Numbered from the stretch's first letter, positions 20,499 to 31,029 are shown. The stretch: DNA of 64,000 bases from Agapetus fuscipes (GCA_951799405.1 OX637345.1:5518001-5582000); one strand, 5' to 3'. Notes: generated by a model from the sequence alone, not told the origin. Program-made: numbers and translations.

Positions 20499-21941
20499 TA
20501 ATCTAATCTAATCTAAGCTGCAAAGATATATATCATTTAAGATTTATACTAAATGCATTCCCACAAGCAGATATGTATAATTTCGCGCTAACACATGCCG
20601 CATGTGGACCTACAATATAAAAACCCAATCTCAAATGAACATAAGCCTTGCAACTCTTGCCGTCCTTCCCTGAAACAGGGGTGACATTGGCAAAGTGAAC
20701 CAATTTTTATATTATGGGTGGTCAGCCGCATAACAACCTATAAGTCAAGGAACATACATGACAAATTACATTTTTTAAAATCAAAGAATAAAAATAACAA
20801 TATATACATGGACATAAAAAACTAAATCATAAAACCAAATTCACTTTAACAAACCCTAGCCGCCAACATCACAGATCAACCGCCATTTCTTTCTATCCTT
20901 GCATACTTCTTTCATTTCCTCCAGAGTCATAACCTTCTTCATACAAGCTCTTCTTTTATTATGACTCTGGATATTCCATTCATTCGCAATTTCGGATATT
21001 TGGTCCATCCATACCTTTCTCGGTCTTCCTCTACCACGACATCCATCTATTCTACCAACATATACTTTCTTCGTCAGTCTTTCCTCATTCATTCTCTCCA
21101 TATGCCCAAACCATCTTAACAAACTTCTTTTAATCTTCACTTTCACACTTTCTTTTGCACCACATTCTTTTCTTACAAAATCATTCCTCACCCTGTCACT
21201 CCGTTTTTTCCCAATCATACTTCTTAGAAAGTCCATTTCAACAGTATGGACTTTACTAATTTCACTTTCATTCACCGTCCAGGCCTCGCTTCCATACATC
21301 AAGGTGGGTAAAAGTATGCCACTGCGTACCGCCAATCGAGCATTTTTAGAAATATTTTGATTTTTGGCGATACAAGCTGTGGCACCCAGTACACACCTGC
21401 CCTTCATTACTCTTCTTTCAAGTTCACCTGTCATTCTTCCATCTTTCTCAAACTTACTTCCCAAGTATACAAACTCATTTACCACATCAACATTCATTCC
21501 GTTTATTCTAAATTCGTAGTTCGTATTTTCTTCATTTCTTTCAAAAATCAAAACTTTCGTCTTACTTGCATTCAATTTCAAATAATTACCTAGCAGAGCT
21601 TCGTTCAATCTAGAGAGCATCGTTTGCAATTCTACTGCTGAGTCCGATACAAGAACAGCATCATCCGCATACAGTAGAACACTCACTTTGCTCTCTCCTA
21701 TCATTAATCCACAATCATCAAGTCTAGCATCTCGAACACACTTGTCCATGACTATGTTAAATAGCCATGGGCTCATCACACATCCTTGCCTTACACCCTT
21801 AAAAACTTCAAACCATTCACTATACTCATCATCAATACGAACACATGCTGTACTATTTTCATAGTTTGCATGCACCGCACCTAGGAGAGCCCCATTCACT
21901 CCGTATGCTTTCAAAACATCCCATAACATACCTCTGTCTAC
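20499..21941 (-). mobile_element. Younger 5'-truncated RTE LINE
   Basis: Ends at the left in repeated TAATC units (sense ATTAGATTAGATTAG), the short-repeat tail typical of RTE elements. It continues through a full CTTGACTTATAGG module (20499-20757), a short spacer and the coding region. Truncated at the 5' end inside RT domain A. Confidence 0.82.
20856..21941 (-). CDS. RTE-type reverse transcriptase, C-terminal ~360 residues
   Basis: Open from the truncation to the stop at 20856-20858; the apparent first codons (ATGGAA) come from flanking target sequence. It starts just after the domain A aspartate block (VDRGMLWDVLK). Then come GVRQGCVMSPWLFN (domain B), LLYADDAVLV with the catalytic DD (domain C), LKLNASKTKVLIF (domain D) and FVYLGSKF (domain E). 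The long C-terminal tail has LRWFGHMERM and RGRGRPRKVWMDQI, which are characteristic of the RTE clade. Endonuclease and domain A are missing, so it cannot act alone. No internal stop. It is closely similar to 33144-34841. Confidence 0.85.
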   Translation of the reverse strand, partial: VDRGMLWDVLKAYGVNGALLGAVHANYENSTACVRIDDEYSEWFEVFKGVRQGCVMSPWLFNIVMDKCVRDARLDDCGLMIGESKVSVLLYADDAVLVSDSAVELQTMLSRLNEALLGNYLKLNASKTKVLIFERNEENTNYEFRINGMNVDVVNEFVYLGSKFEKDGRMTGELERRVMKGRCVLGATACIAKNQNISKNARLAVRSGILLPTLMYGSEAWTVNESEISKVHTVEMDFLRSMIGKKRSDRVRNDFVRKECGAKESVKVKIKRSLLRWFGHMERMNEERLTKKVYVGRIDGCRGRGRPRKVWMDQISEIANEWNIQSHNKRRACMKKVMTLEEMKEVCKDRKKWRLICDVGG

Positions 21942-22140
21942 TTCCATTCATTCGCAATTTCGGATATTTGGTCCATCCATACCTTTCTCGGTCTTCCTCT
22001 ACCACGACATCCATCTATTCTACCAACATATACTTTCTTCGTCAGTCTTTCCTCATTCATTCTCTCCATATTATGCTCAAACCATCTTAACAAACTTCTT
22101 TTAATCTTCACTTTCACACTTTCTCTTGCACCACAGTATT

Positions 22141-22290
22141 AATTAATAATTCATTAATTTATTATTTAATTCATTAATTAATTAATAATTCATTGAAAAT
22201 AAATTTACAAATACCTGCTTCTAGCCAGGAAAAAGGTTAGTGAATTGTATTAAGTACCCTTCACAAATTTATTTTTATAAAAAAACTAGC
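22141..22290 (+). mobile_element. SINE family C, 3' part
   Basis: Shares the AATAATTCATT-rich middle, CTTCTAGCCAGG and CCCTTCACAAATTTA with the family C copies. The tRNA-like head is missing. Confidence 0.5.
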
Positions 22291-22640
22291 TGTACCCTGC
22301 CACTTCTTGTGGTTGTTTGTCTAGTTACCGTTACTGTATCATGCCATCTTGGTTTATTTTTTCCAATGCTTCCCCGGTTCAGGAAAAGAGTTGCATGGTG
22401 TATGTTTATGTGAGCTTTAATATATTTTATAGGTACACATGTAGAATTTGTAAGCGCAAACTCCTCCAAATTGCTCCAGTTTTTTTTATACAGAAGCCTA
22501 AATTAGCATGCAAAGTATTGCTTCTGTAAATTTCGTCGAATTTGTTCAGTAGTTTAGGAGTCCATACAGAATAAACATTCATACACACATTCGTTTGATT
22601 TTATATATATAGATAACTAGCAGTACCCGGCGTGTTTCAC
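22290..22640 (+). repeat. Dispersed repeat with ATATATAGAT ends and a module fragment
   Basis: Starts ACTAGCTGTACCCTGCC and ends CGTTTGATTTTATATATA TAGATAACTAG, followed by a second start-like ACTAGCAGTACCCGGCG. A similar end is at 49080-49120 and a related one at 24970-25110. Positions 22350-22470 look like a decayed CTTGACTTATAGG module. Family not named. Confidence 0.4.
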
Positions 22641-22889
22641 TACGCCATTTGGGCATGTGGTATCAATTTTTTTCTACAGATAAAAGAGGAAACAACAGGA
22701 TCAAAAAAAAAAGTGTGCTAATCGGAATCAAGCTTCACACAATTTATCTCTAGGTTAATCTTCACGTTTTCTAAAAAAAAAGGTCTAGGTACAACTGTTA
22801 AACAGCAGAGCCAAGCATAGGGAAAATCGATTGCGGTGCTCCATTTATATTTAAGATAAAAAAATCGGCTATGTAACGTCACTCATCTA

Positions 22890-23140
22890 ATCTATTATAA
22901 GTTGCATGGATATAATTGTTACATTTGGAATTCACATTAAGTGCATGCCCACAAGCAGACACGTATAAGTTCACACTTGCACATTCTGCGTGTGAACCTA
23001 CAACATAAAAACCCAAATCTCAAATGAACATACACCCTGCAACTCTTTGCTGACCTTCCCTGAAACAGGGGTGACTTTGGCAGAGTGAAGCATTTTCTAT
23101 TTATAGTTGGTCAGATGCATATTGACCTATACAAGAAAAG
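22890..23140 (-). repeat. CTTGACTTATAGG module, minus copy
   Basis: Diverged copy with ACACGCAGAATGTGCAAG and GCAGGGTGTATGTTCATTTG on the minus strand. Confidence 0.65.
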
Positions 23141-23945
23141 AATATAAACAATAAATTAAATTTTATAATCATACAATTCAAGAACTAATCTATAAAATTC
23201 ACTATACTCTTTGAGCAAAGTGAAGAAATAAATGTATTCCAAACAATCAGGAATATTTTTCAATGTAACCGCACTGTGAAACGTATGCAGTTGGGGAAAA
23301 TGCTTCATACAATATGATGCACTTAAGTGTTTTTTCAACTATCTCCATAAAAGTGTTTAATTTATGTTGAATTTTTGACTCCCTGTCCTGTCTTTATCCC
23401 GGCCAAGTGAATTCACATTTTTTCCCCACATTTAAAATGTGCTCTATCCATTATTTCAATAAGTGAAAGTTTTAGGTAGTGCACACGGAACATTTTCTAT
23501 TGACAACAAAATTGTAAGTCGCACGGCCGGGTTAGGTAAAAGGCAAACATTTTGTTTATCTTGGTTGCTTTGGACCATTGTCACATAGAAGAAAGACGTT
23601 TAACCGCCGAGAAAAAAACGATCTTTAAATTTGTGGTGAGTATATAATTTTACAGAAATGCGTTTTTTGAAAAAACAACTATATTATGTATATTTTAATT
23701 AAAAGTATGTTTCAATAAAAGGTTTTAATAATAATAATATATTTCAATATGGTCTTCTAGTTGTGACCTACGAACTTTCGTTTATCGTATTTTTTATAAG
23801 TGCGGGATATAAAAGCTTTCTTACATTTCTAAAATTGAACTTGGAATACTTGAATAACATTTTTTAATTTGGAACTTTTGTCTAGGCCAGGGGTCGGCAA
23901 CCTTTTGAGTCGGAAGAGCCAAAAATTACAATTTACAAATTTCAA
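23141..23945. other. No gene seen
   Basis: AT-rich. Short open frames without motifs. CCTTTTGAGTCGGAAGAGCC at 23900-23920 and GAGCCGCATGTGGCTGGTGA at 24400-24420 look like two ends of one unidentified repeat around the module at 23953-24200. Confidence 0.35.
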
Positions 23946-23952
23946 AGTTTTT

Positions 23953-24200
23953 CCTTGACTTATAGGTTGGTATGAGGCTGACCACCCATACTGTAAAAAA
24001 TGGTTCACTTTACCAATGTCGCCCCTGTTTCAGGGAAGGTCGGCAAGAGTTGCAGGGCTTATGTTCATTTAAGATTGGGTTTTTATATTGTAGTTCCACA
24101 TGCGGTATGTGTGAGCGCGAAATTATGCGTGTCTGCTTATGGGAATGCATTTGATGTGAATCTCAAATGATACATATCTTATTTTGGATTTGGATTTGTA
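23953..24200 (+). repeat. CTTGACTTATAGG module inserted in another repeat
   Basis: Complete start, and an end at TACATATCTTATTTTGG. It sits between AAAGAGCC-type sequences at 23920 and 24200, suggesting insertion into an older element. Confidence 0.65.
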
Positions 24201-24476
24201 AAGAGCCACAATTTTTTTTTTTGCCAACAATAAATAGCGTCGATGGGGCGGGGGGAGGGTGGGGGGTGAAAAGCGAGTACAAGTAGCGGAGAGATCGTTA
24301 ATCGATTCAGAACGATTTAGTTTTTTCGATCAGAAGTATAATTCTGTGTTTTTTTTATATTTGCGTATGAAGCTAAAGAGCCGTAACTTCACACCCAAAG
24401 AGCCGCATGTGGCTGGTGAGCCGCAGGTTGCTTACCCCTAACCAAACCGATATCGATCCACCATATTTGTAAAAAG

Positions 24477-24720
24477 TCCGGTCTATAGCTTAGTTGGTAG
24501 AGTAACTGCATTCCATGCCGAGATCTCGAGTTCTCTAGAGAATCTAGAGAATCCCACTGAAGTTGTCAGAAATTATTTCTCGTTTCAGTGTTTATTTCTA
24601 ACCCAAAATAAAATACCGGCAAGGCTTACTCAGCCTTCATAAGAAATGAGTGTCAAGCCACTCAGGAGCTGAATAACATCCATTTCAAGTTGGCGTAAAG
24701 TAAAAGTTACTGGGTTGTTC
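24477..24720 (+). mobile_element. tRNA-derived SINE, family B
   Basis: The head GGTCTATAGCTTAGTTGGTA has an A-box, followed by a damaged B-box around GAGATCTCGAGTTCTC. The body includes CAGTGTTTATTTCTAACCC, TACCGGCAAGGCTTACTCAG and AAGAAATGAGTGTCAAG. The 3' end is truncated where a module fragment starts. Confidence 0.65.
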
Positions 24721-24724
24721 ATTT

Positions 24725-24855
24725 TAGATTTGGATTTTAAATTATGAGTGGGTACACATGCAGCATTTGTAAGCGTGAACTTACATGTGTCTACTTGTGA
24801 GCATGCATTTTATATGAATCTTTAATGTAAATGTATATTTGCAACTAAGATTATG
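24725..24855 (+). repeat. Module fragment, 3' half
   Basis: From CATTTTAGATTTGGATTTTA through CACATGCAGCATTTGTAAGC to TTTGCAACTAAGATTATG. Confidence 0.6.
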
Positions 24856-24964
24856 TATTGTAGTTGAATATAATGGTCTTCTTCTATTGGGTGGTTTCAA
24901 AATTTACCGACCTCGTTGCTGAAATATCGAGAATTGAGAACCACTGTTTATTTGATCACCATCA

Positions 24965-25112
24965 AACTTCACAGGATTCGTTCTAAAAATATGTTACATG
25001 TTTCCTGAAAATTTCGTCAAAATCGGATGAGCGGTTTATGAGTCTATAGGGGACATACATACATACATACATACATACATACATACACACATCCTTCTTT
25101 ATAGATATAGAT
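24965..25112. repeat. Dispersed repeat with an ACAT microsatellite
   Basis: GTCAAAATCGGATGAGCGG, then GAGTCTATAGGGGACATAC, about nine ACAT/CATA units (25053-25087) and ATAGATATAGATGC. This is a common arthropod repeat-end layout of uncertain family. Confidence 0.5.
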
Positions 25113-25584
25113 GCAGAAAGAAAAAAGTTATTTTGGATCTTACCGTGTAAAACATAGTTTATACTCATCCATAGAGTTTAACCACATTGTATAGAAACGT
25201 TAATAAACAATAGATAGTGCTGCTTTAAGTTTCCATACATTTCTTGGTAAACGCTATTATTGAGTTACAGTCTAGGTACCAATGAATGTTAATCCACGAA
25301 GTTCCCCTTAACGGCAGATCATTCCGCTTTAAGAGGCTTGCGTGTAAAGTAAACAGAAGAAAGGGAAAGATAGGAAAGGATAAAAAAGATAGGAACAAGC
25401 AGAAAGATACAGAAGGAAAAGGAAGAGTAATGACGGCCTCGCGTAATTTTCAAGACATTATTATTGTTTTAGATATTACATGAATTTTATGTAATAAAGC
25501 AAAAAAAAAAATAATATTTGTTTCAGGCTTACACGGCCGGCTGATGATGCTGGATAGATTTTTTCCGGATTTTTTGCTATGGTC
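25113..25584. other. No gene seen
   Basis: Contains a short lysine-rich frame (25286-25483) with no recognisable domain. Nothing else. Confidence 0.35.
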
Positions 25585-25795
25585 TTAGGGAGCTGGAGCT
25601 TGACGTTTCGCCCATGTCTACGATGGGCTTTTTCAGCGTGAAACGATGAAGATAATCTTGATGAAACTGGTATCTTGATGGAATTGTGAACACAGAAACG
25701 CAGAAAATAAGTGTGATCAGGATCATCTTGATTATTTCACTTTCACGCTGAAAAAGCCCATCGTAGACATGCGCGAAATGTCAAGCTCCAGTTCC
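25585..25795. repeat. Foldback pair of Penelope-type termini
   Basis: Left 25585-25645 (GAGCTGGAGCTTGACGTTTC, GGGCTTTTTCAGCGTGAAA) is repeated inverted at 25735-25795. Each has a hammerhead-like core reading CTGAAAA, stem GCCCAT/ATGGGC, GAAA on the strand pointing away from the loop; the second stem carries one mismatch. Confidence 0.6.
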
Positions 25796-26095
25796 AACAA
25801 GCTCCGATAGAGTGCTTGAATTTCATGCCGACAGCTTGGGTTCGAATCCCATTGAGGGTGTTTTCCCGTTTCAGTGTTTATCTCAAACCCTAAATAAAAA
25901 TACCGGTTTATTCAGCCTTCACAAGAAATGAGTACCAGCACCCTCGAGAGCTGGGAAACACCCACTTTAATGTTGTGGTTAGCGTAATGTTGGCCCCCTT
26001 ACCCGCAAATATATATATATAGGTTCCACTCACAACATGTCTCTCCCCCTTGAGGAAAAACTCGGTAAAAAGTAACACTACACATCCTTCAGATC
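25796..26095 (+). mobile_element. tRNA-derived SINE, family B
   Basis: Starts inside the tRNA-like part (GATAGAGTGCTTGAATTTC), with a clear B-box GGGTTCGAATCCCA. The body has CCCGTTTCAGTGTTTATC and CCGGTTTATTCAGCC; the 3' part is GGTTAGCGTAATGTTGGCC to AGTAACACTACAC. Confidence 0.7.
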
Positions 26096-26139
26096 TTGTC
26101 TAGATCCAATTTAGGACTCTATCGCAAAACAATGTGTTA

Positions 26140-26390
26140 TGGCCGAGGGGGCCAAGTGGGCTGATCTTTCTAGCGTGTTTGGAATAGAACAACGTTGGTT
26201 CGATCCCTACCTGAGTCATTTGACCATAACTTTGACCCTGGTTTAACAGATGCTATTGGATAATTATTAATAAATAATTCATTAATAATAAACAATAATG
26301 AATTATTAATCGATGATATTAATACCTGTTTCTGGCCAGGCAGAATAGGTTGGGGAATCGCATTCCTCTTCACAAATTAAAAAAAAAAAA
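26140..26390 (+). mobile_element. tRNA-derived SINE, family C
   Basis: The head GGCCGAGGGGGCCAAGTGGG is followed by the B-box GGTTCGATCCC. The body is TTTGACCCTGGTTTAACAG, then TTTCTGGCCAGGCAGAATAG; the 3' end is CCTCTTCACAAATT plus poly-A. Best plus-strand copy of the family. Confidence 0.75.
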
Positions 26391-26394
26391 ATGG

Positions 26395-26795
26395 AAATGT
26401 TTCTTACTTTGGCGATATTGTATACAACATGAAAATTTAAAAACTGATTCTACAAAGAGCTCAGTATCCCTGAAATTCTCTTCGCAAATTCCCACACACG
26501 CGCATACATTGTATTGGCAGCTATAGATCTGTCTGCAGTCGAGCTGCAGCCCGCTGCCACAATGTCTGCTCCGACCAGTGAGTCGACAACTCTATTATAA
26601 GAACGTAATAATGCGAGCATGTGTACGCGCCAACATACAAGTAGGCGGGTACAGCTGGGTGCTCGTACCGAAATGAACTCGTTGCTGCAATGCAAAACAC
26701 AACAACTCTATTTCACCAGTCACAAATTTAGTTTGCTGAAATACTTGAAATTGTTTTTCCAGTTTTTTGTGCCTTTAAATTCTTCACTTAACTTA
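26395..26795. other. No gene seen
   Basis: Slightly GC-richer (26500-26690) with overlapping short frames on both strands. No domain or splice logic found. Confidence 0.35.
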
Positions 26796-27150
26796 AGGTC
26801 AATCTACAATCTAAGTTGCACAGATGTATCGATATTTCTGTACTGTACTGTATCCTACCGCCGTTCCACTAGGGGTTGCCGGTACCTCCGCAGATGCGCC
26901 TCCACTTTTTTCTGTCCTTAGGCTAAATTTAAGGCTAATATTTAAGGCTAATATAAAGGCTAATTTTTAATGCATGTCCACAAGCAGACAGATGTTATAG
27001 TTCGTGCTTGCAGATCTGTATGTATACATACAAAATAAAACTTGCAACTTCTGCTACCTTTCCCTGAAATCGAAGTCGCATTACAAAAGTGCATCAAGTT
27101 TGTGTAGCATGAGGGTCAGTCTTATACCAACCAATCTGTCAAGGTTTCTT
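26796..27150 (-). repeat. Module copy interrupted by an RTE family 2 tail
   Basis: The minus-strand module runs from 27150 back to 26796, but 26843-26925 is foreign: CCGCCGTTCCACTAGGGG is the reverse of the RTE family 2 end (compare 30280-30300). Small repeats AAGGCTAAT follow at 26930-26960. Confidence 0.55.
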
Positions 27151-27375
27151 TATCTATAGGTTAGTATGAGGCTGACCACCCATACCGTAAATAATAGTTT
27201 ACTTTGCCAATATCAACCCTGTTTCAGAAAAGGTCGTCAAAAGTTGCGAGGCTAATTTTCATTTAAGATTGTTTTTTTTATGTTTTAGGTCCATATACGG
27301 CATGTGTAAGCGCGATTTTATACGTGTCTGCTTATGGAAATGCATTTAATATGAATCATAAAATATGTTCTGTAT
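27151..27375 (+). repeat. CTTGACTTATAGG module, plus copy
   Basis: Diverged copy starting TATAGGTTAGTATGAGGC, placed tail-away from the minus copy just upstream so that the two starts face each other. Confidence 0.65.
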
Positions 27376-27500
27376 CTTTTTTTTACGAGGATGATTTATT
27401 TGGTGAGTGCTGTTTCTGTGTGAACCACACCTCAAGAACCCTCTTCCAGGTTGTCTGTCGTTTCAAAGCGCGATTTCTCAAACAAGACCCATTTCTCTAA
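27376..27500 (-). mobile_element. SINE family A, 3' fragment (minus)
   Basis: GGTGAGTGCTGTTTCTGTG and AACCACACCTCAAGAACC are the reverse of the family A tail (compare 59670-59710). Confidence 0.45.
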
Positions 27501-27764
27501 GGTTGAATAAACTCTTGATGATCGGGTTTTTTTACAGGTAAATGAATTTGTTTACCCAGCAAACAGCGTATTTGAATATATAAGTATTGAAAAACTTTGA
27601 AACTTACATTATAGATTAAAGATTTGTTTGTTCTATCTCAATATTTATTAAGATACAACAAATATATATATTTAACAAGAAACATCCATTTGACTAGTAT
27701 TTTTGACATGCTTGGTTTCTCTATCACTACGACATGTAGTTATTTGTTTTGTACGTAAGCCCGG

Positions 27765-28620
27765 CTCATGCAGGAGCTAATGAACCATCCAGTAGCTGTA
27801 GCAAGTTGACCGCACCTCAGGTCCCACACGATATGTTCATGCATTGTACACTCGTGTATATTCGGTGCCTTCTATCAAGGGAACAGGCTTTGCATGTGTC
27901 TATCAAGATGACGTCATTAAATTTCTTCTTCTTCTAGTGTCTAATGAGCCGTCCAGTGGCTGTAGCAAGTTGACCGCACCTCGGGTCCCACACGATATGT
28001 TCATGCACTGTATACTCGTGTATATTGGGTGCCTTTTATCAAGGGAACAGGCTTTGCATCTGTCTATCAAGATGACGTCATTCAATTTCTTCTTCCTCTA
28101 GTGTCTAATGAACCGTCCAGTGGCTGTATCAAGTTCGCTGCCTTGTTCTTATTTGCCGTATAGACCATTAAGCTAATTTTACATGAGCAATGTTTGCTTG
28201 TGTCCTGTGTGTCTTATGAAAACAGGAAATGGATTTAAAAAATATTTAAAACAACTCTCACATTATCGAGTTGTACCTACGTTTTTTTTAAGCTGAGATT
28301 GTGTAGAATTTGATTCTTAAGACAACTGCATTAAAAAGACATATTTGACAGAATTGGTCTATACGGCAAACAATAACTGGGGGAGCGAGTTGACCCCACC
28401 TCGGGTTCCACACAATATATACATGCATTGTACACTCGTGTATACTCGGCGCCTTCTATCATATAACAGACTTATGCATGAGCCTATCTAGATGACGTCA
28501 TTCAATTTCTTCTTCTTCAAGTGTCTAATGAACCGTCCAGTGGCCGTAAGAAGTTGACTCCATCTCAGATCATTACCTTCTATTAGGAGAACAGACCTGC
28601 CGATTAGTATACCTAGAAGA
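27765..28620 (+). repeat. Tandem array of ~164-bp units with TGACGTCA
   Basis: Units begin CTAATGAACCGTCCAGT near 27775, 27940, 28104 and 28528 and contain AGTTGACCGCACCTCGGG, TACACTCGTGTATA and GATGACGTCATTCAATTTC. Perfect TGACGTCA octamers occur at 27909-27916, 28073-28080 and 28493-28500. The third unit is interrupted at 28150-28380 by a MITE-like insertion. Confidence 0.75.
28150..28380. mobile_element. MITE-like insertion in the tandem array
   Basis: Inverted ends GCCGTATAGACCA (about 28157) and TGGTCTATACGGC (about 28360) enclose ~200 bp of AT-rich non-coding sequence. TTATT/AATAA at the outside extends the symmetry, so the target duplication is unclear. Confidence 0.55.
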
Positions 28621-28704
28621 CGTTACTGAATGCATTAAAGTAATGTTTGTTTATTCATAATTGCGTGTGCTTTGTACATTTATTGACTTTGAGCATTTAT
28701 TTTA

Positions 28705-29250
28705 GTGGCCTAGCTTGTAATAAACCTATTAGTAGGCTCCAGCTGTAGAAAAACCATGTTTTATTTTATTCTTGATTCGCCTCTTAATAGTGACGTCACG
28801 CATTTAAGTCATTGGCCTAGCCTCTAATGATAGAATCCATTGATGAGCTCCACGTGTAGACAAACATTAAAAAAAATGTTTGTGATTCGCCTACTTATAG
28901 TGACGTTGTTTATTTGTGACCTAACATGATGGAACCTATTGGTGAGCTCCACGCGTAGACACACAATGCTCTATTTCAGTTGTAAATTGCCTTCTTATAG
29001 TCATGCATTTGAGTCAGTAGCCTATCCTCAAATGACAAACCCTATTGGTGAGCTCAATAATCCATATGCAGTCAAAAAATGTATTATTTGGTTTGTTATT
29101 TGCCTACTAATAGTGACGCCATACATTTGAGTCAGTGGCCTAGCCTCTAATGATAGAACCCATCGGCGAGCTTCACGTGTGGACAAACAATGTTTTATTT
29201 TGTTTGCGATTTGCCTACTAATAGTGACGTCATGCATTCGAGTCAGCGGC
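28705..29250 (+). repeat. Second tandem array, ~110-bp units with TGACGTCA
   Basis: About five units with TGGCCTAGCCTCTAATGA, CATTGATGAGCTCCACGTG and TTGCCTACTAATAGTGACG. Perfect TGACGTCA at 28791-28798 and 29225-29232; degenerate forms in the other units. It follows the ~164-bp array within 100 bp. Confidence 0.7.
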
Positions 29251-29555
29251 CCAGCCTCAAGCCACAGGAAACACTCCTCGCGACAATAATTGGTGTAGGT
29301 GTTGAAACGAGGGGATTGCACGTCAGACGAGGGTGGGTCAGAGGGAAACGCCCAAAGTCTAGGGTGATCTCCAAACCTGTTCCATGTAAATATCGTGTGG
29401 TCGTGTTGAACATGTCTGCTGGTCATGTGCAAAATAGCAAATGTGAATTTCAAGGAATAAATTCAAATTAATAAAGGTCGTTAATAGCAAGATGGCTGGA
29501 GTTAGGTTTCTCCAAGGATTTCAAAAATGTTAAAGCAAGCGTGGAAAAGGATTCC
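29251..29555. other. Unassigned segment after the tandem arrays
   Basis: Somewhat GC-richer, with overlapping short open frames on both strands (29190-29471 plus, 29028-29453 minus). No domain recognised; I do not call a gene. Confidence 0.3.
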
Positions 29556-29559
29556 TGCA

Positions 29560-29645
29560 ACCCTGCAACTTTTGCCGACCTTCCCTGAAACAGTGAACCA
29601 TTTTTTACAGTATGGGTGGGCAGCCTTATAACAACCAATAATTCA
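29560..29645 (-). repeat. Module fragment, 5' part (minus)
   Basis: ACTGTAAAAAATGGTTCAC and AGGGAAGGTCGGCAAAAGTT on the minus strand. The 3' half is absent. Confidence 0.6.
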
Positions 29646-29684
29646 AGGGAATATATTTTTTTTCCTGATTTTCGTTTTTTTTTT

Positions 29685-30110
29685 TAAATAGATTTGTGAA
29701 GAGGAATGCCATTCACCAACCTATTCTGCCTGGCTAGAAACAGGTTTTAATATCATAAATTAATAATTCATTATTGCTTATTTTAAAGATTTATTAAATT
29801 ATCATTTACCCAATAACATCTGTTAAACCAGGGTCAAAGTTATGGTCAAATGATCCAGGCGAGGATCGAACCTACGTTGCTCTATTCCAAACACACTAGA
29901 AAGATCAGCCCACTTGGCCCCCTGGGCCATAACACTGACGTTATTTTTATAATTAGGTTTATTTATTTGCTGAGCGCTTTTTATGTGTAAATCACACCTC
30001 AAGAGCCGTCTGCAAGCTTGGTACTCGCAATATAAAGCGCATATATTCAATCGAAACCCAATTATTGGAAGGCTGGATGGACCTTTGGTGACCGGTGTTT
30101 GGTAAAGGTT
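29685..30110 (-). mobile_element. SINE family C, then family A tail (both minus)
   Basis: 29685-29940 is a complete family C SINE on the minus strand (GGTTCGATCCTCGCCTGG B-box region). 29948-30110 carries the reverse of the family A tail (GGTCACCAAAGGTCCATCC on the minus strand). Confidence 0.65.
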
Positions 30111-30129
30111 TAAGAATTTTTAAACCCAG

Positions 30130-30330
30130 CGAAGATCATATTTGAAAATGTAGGAGATTGTGAAAGCATAGGATATACAAAGTGAGCGCAAAAGAAGAAA
30201 ATGCATGAAAAAGGTGATGGATATGAATGAACTGAAAGAGGTATGTCAGGATAGGAAAAATGGAGGCAACTCTGCAGAGGCTCTGGCCACCCCTAGTGGA
30301 ATGGTAACAGAATTACAGTTACAGTTAATG
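30130..30330 (+). pseudogene. RTE family 2, 3' end fragment
   Basis: GAAAATGCATGAAAAAGG and GAACTGAAAGAGGTATGTC recall the conserved MKKVMD/LKEVC C-terminus. The end is GGCCACCCCTAGTGGAATGG plus GTTACAGTTA. Confidence 0.6.
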
Positions 30331-30343
30331 AAATTGTATTTTT

Positions 30344-30720
30344 TTGCTCAGGATTCGCACCTATGACCTTTCATTTGAGAGTCCAAAGCGCTGACCACAA
30401 GACTACTAGGTCCACGACTCGTTTTCATAAATCGGCGGAGAAATTTCATACTACGACCGGCCCGTAGTCTAGTGGTTAGGTTAGGTTGGGTTTCGTAAAT
30501 GAAAGGTCTTGGGTTCGAATCCCGGCAGAGCGCAAAAAAATTATCCCATTTATATTTAAAAAATATCATGTACCTGTACTGATCACCTAAAGACTCAAAA
30601 AAATCTATAGATATAATATTTTCTATTATACCTAAAAACATTAGCATTGTCATTGTCCTGAGGATGCCTTTTTAGGCGAAAGCGTTTGGCATATTTAAAA
30701 TAAATAATAAGTGAATTGAA
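30344..30720. mobile_element. Two SINE family A heads in opposite orientation, with a hammerhead-like end
   Basis: Minus head 30344-30435 (B-box GGTGCGAATCC read in reverse) and plus head 30468-30540 (GGTTCGAATCCCGGCAGAGC). Downstream, CTGAGGA at 30658-30664, stem GCCT/AGGC and GAAA at 30678-30681 form a clean hammerhead-like core, then TAAGTGAATTGAAACAGTG as in other Penelope-type ends. Confidence 0.6.
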
Positions 30721-30864
30721 ACAGTGTGTTTTTTAATTAATATACTTTTTGATTCATATTATACTCGTTAGCAGTCGCTGGTATGGTCAAGGTATAAGGC
30801 GTGGGCACACAAATTATCGTTATTGAAACAAGCGCAAGTTCGAACTTCGCCTGCGCCATGACAA

Positions 30865-31025
30865 TAACTTTGACCCTGGTTCAACAGATGTCATTGGATA
30901 ATTGTTAATAAATAATGAATTTATATACAAAATAATGAATTATTAATTGCTAATGTGTATACCTGTTTCTGGCCAGGCAAAATAGGTCGATGAATTGCAT
31001 CCCTCTTCACAAACTTAATTTAAAA
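30865..31025 (+). mobile_element. SINE family C, 3' part
   Basis: TTTGACCCTGGTTCAACAG and TTTCTGGCCAGGCAAAATAG are present; the tRNA-like head is missing or mutated beyond recognition. Confidence 0.6.
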
Positions 31026-31029
31026 AAAT

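Larger units (their letters stand above)
20027..22136 (-). mobile_element. RTE LINE fragment interrupted by a second RTE copy
   Basis: Outer copy on the minus strand: 20027-20498 (3' tail module plus the last ~150 bp of coding) and 21942-22136 (the adjoining upstream coding). Between them, 20499-21941 is a younger RTE copy. TTCCATTC occurs at 20491-20498 and again at 21942-21949 as an 8-bp target duplication. The outer copy is truncated at 22136. Confidence 0.8.

Noticed and set aside
24477..24560. Functional tRNA gene
   Set aside because: The tRNA-like part is followed by the family B SINE body and its B-box is damaged.
29028..29471. Protein gene in overlapping frames after the tandem arrays
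   Set aside because: Frames on both strands derive partly from the repeat units; no recognisable domain.
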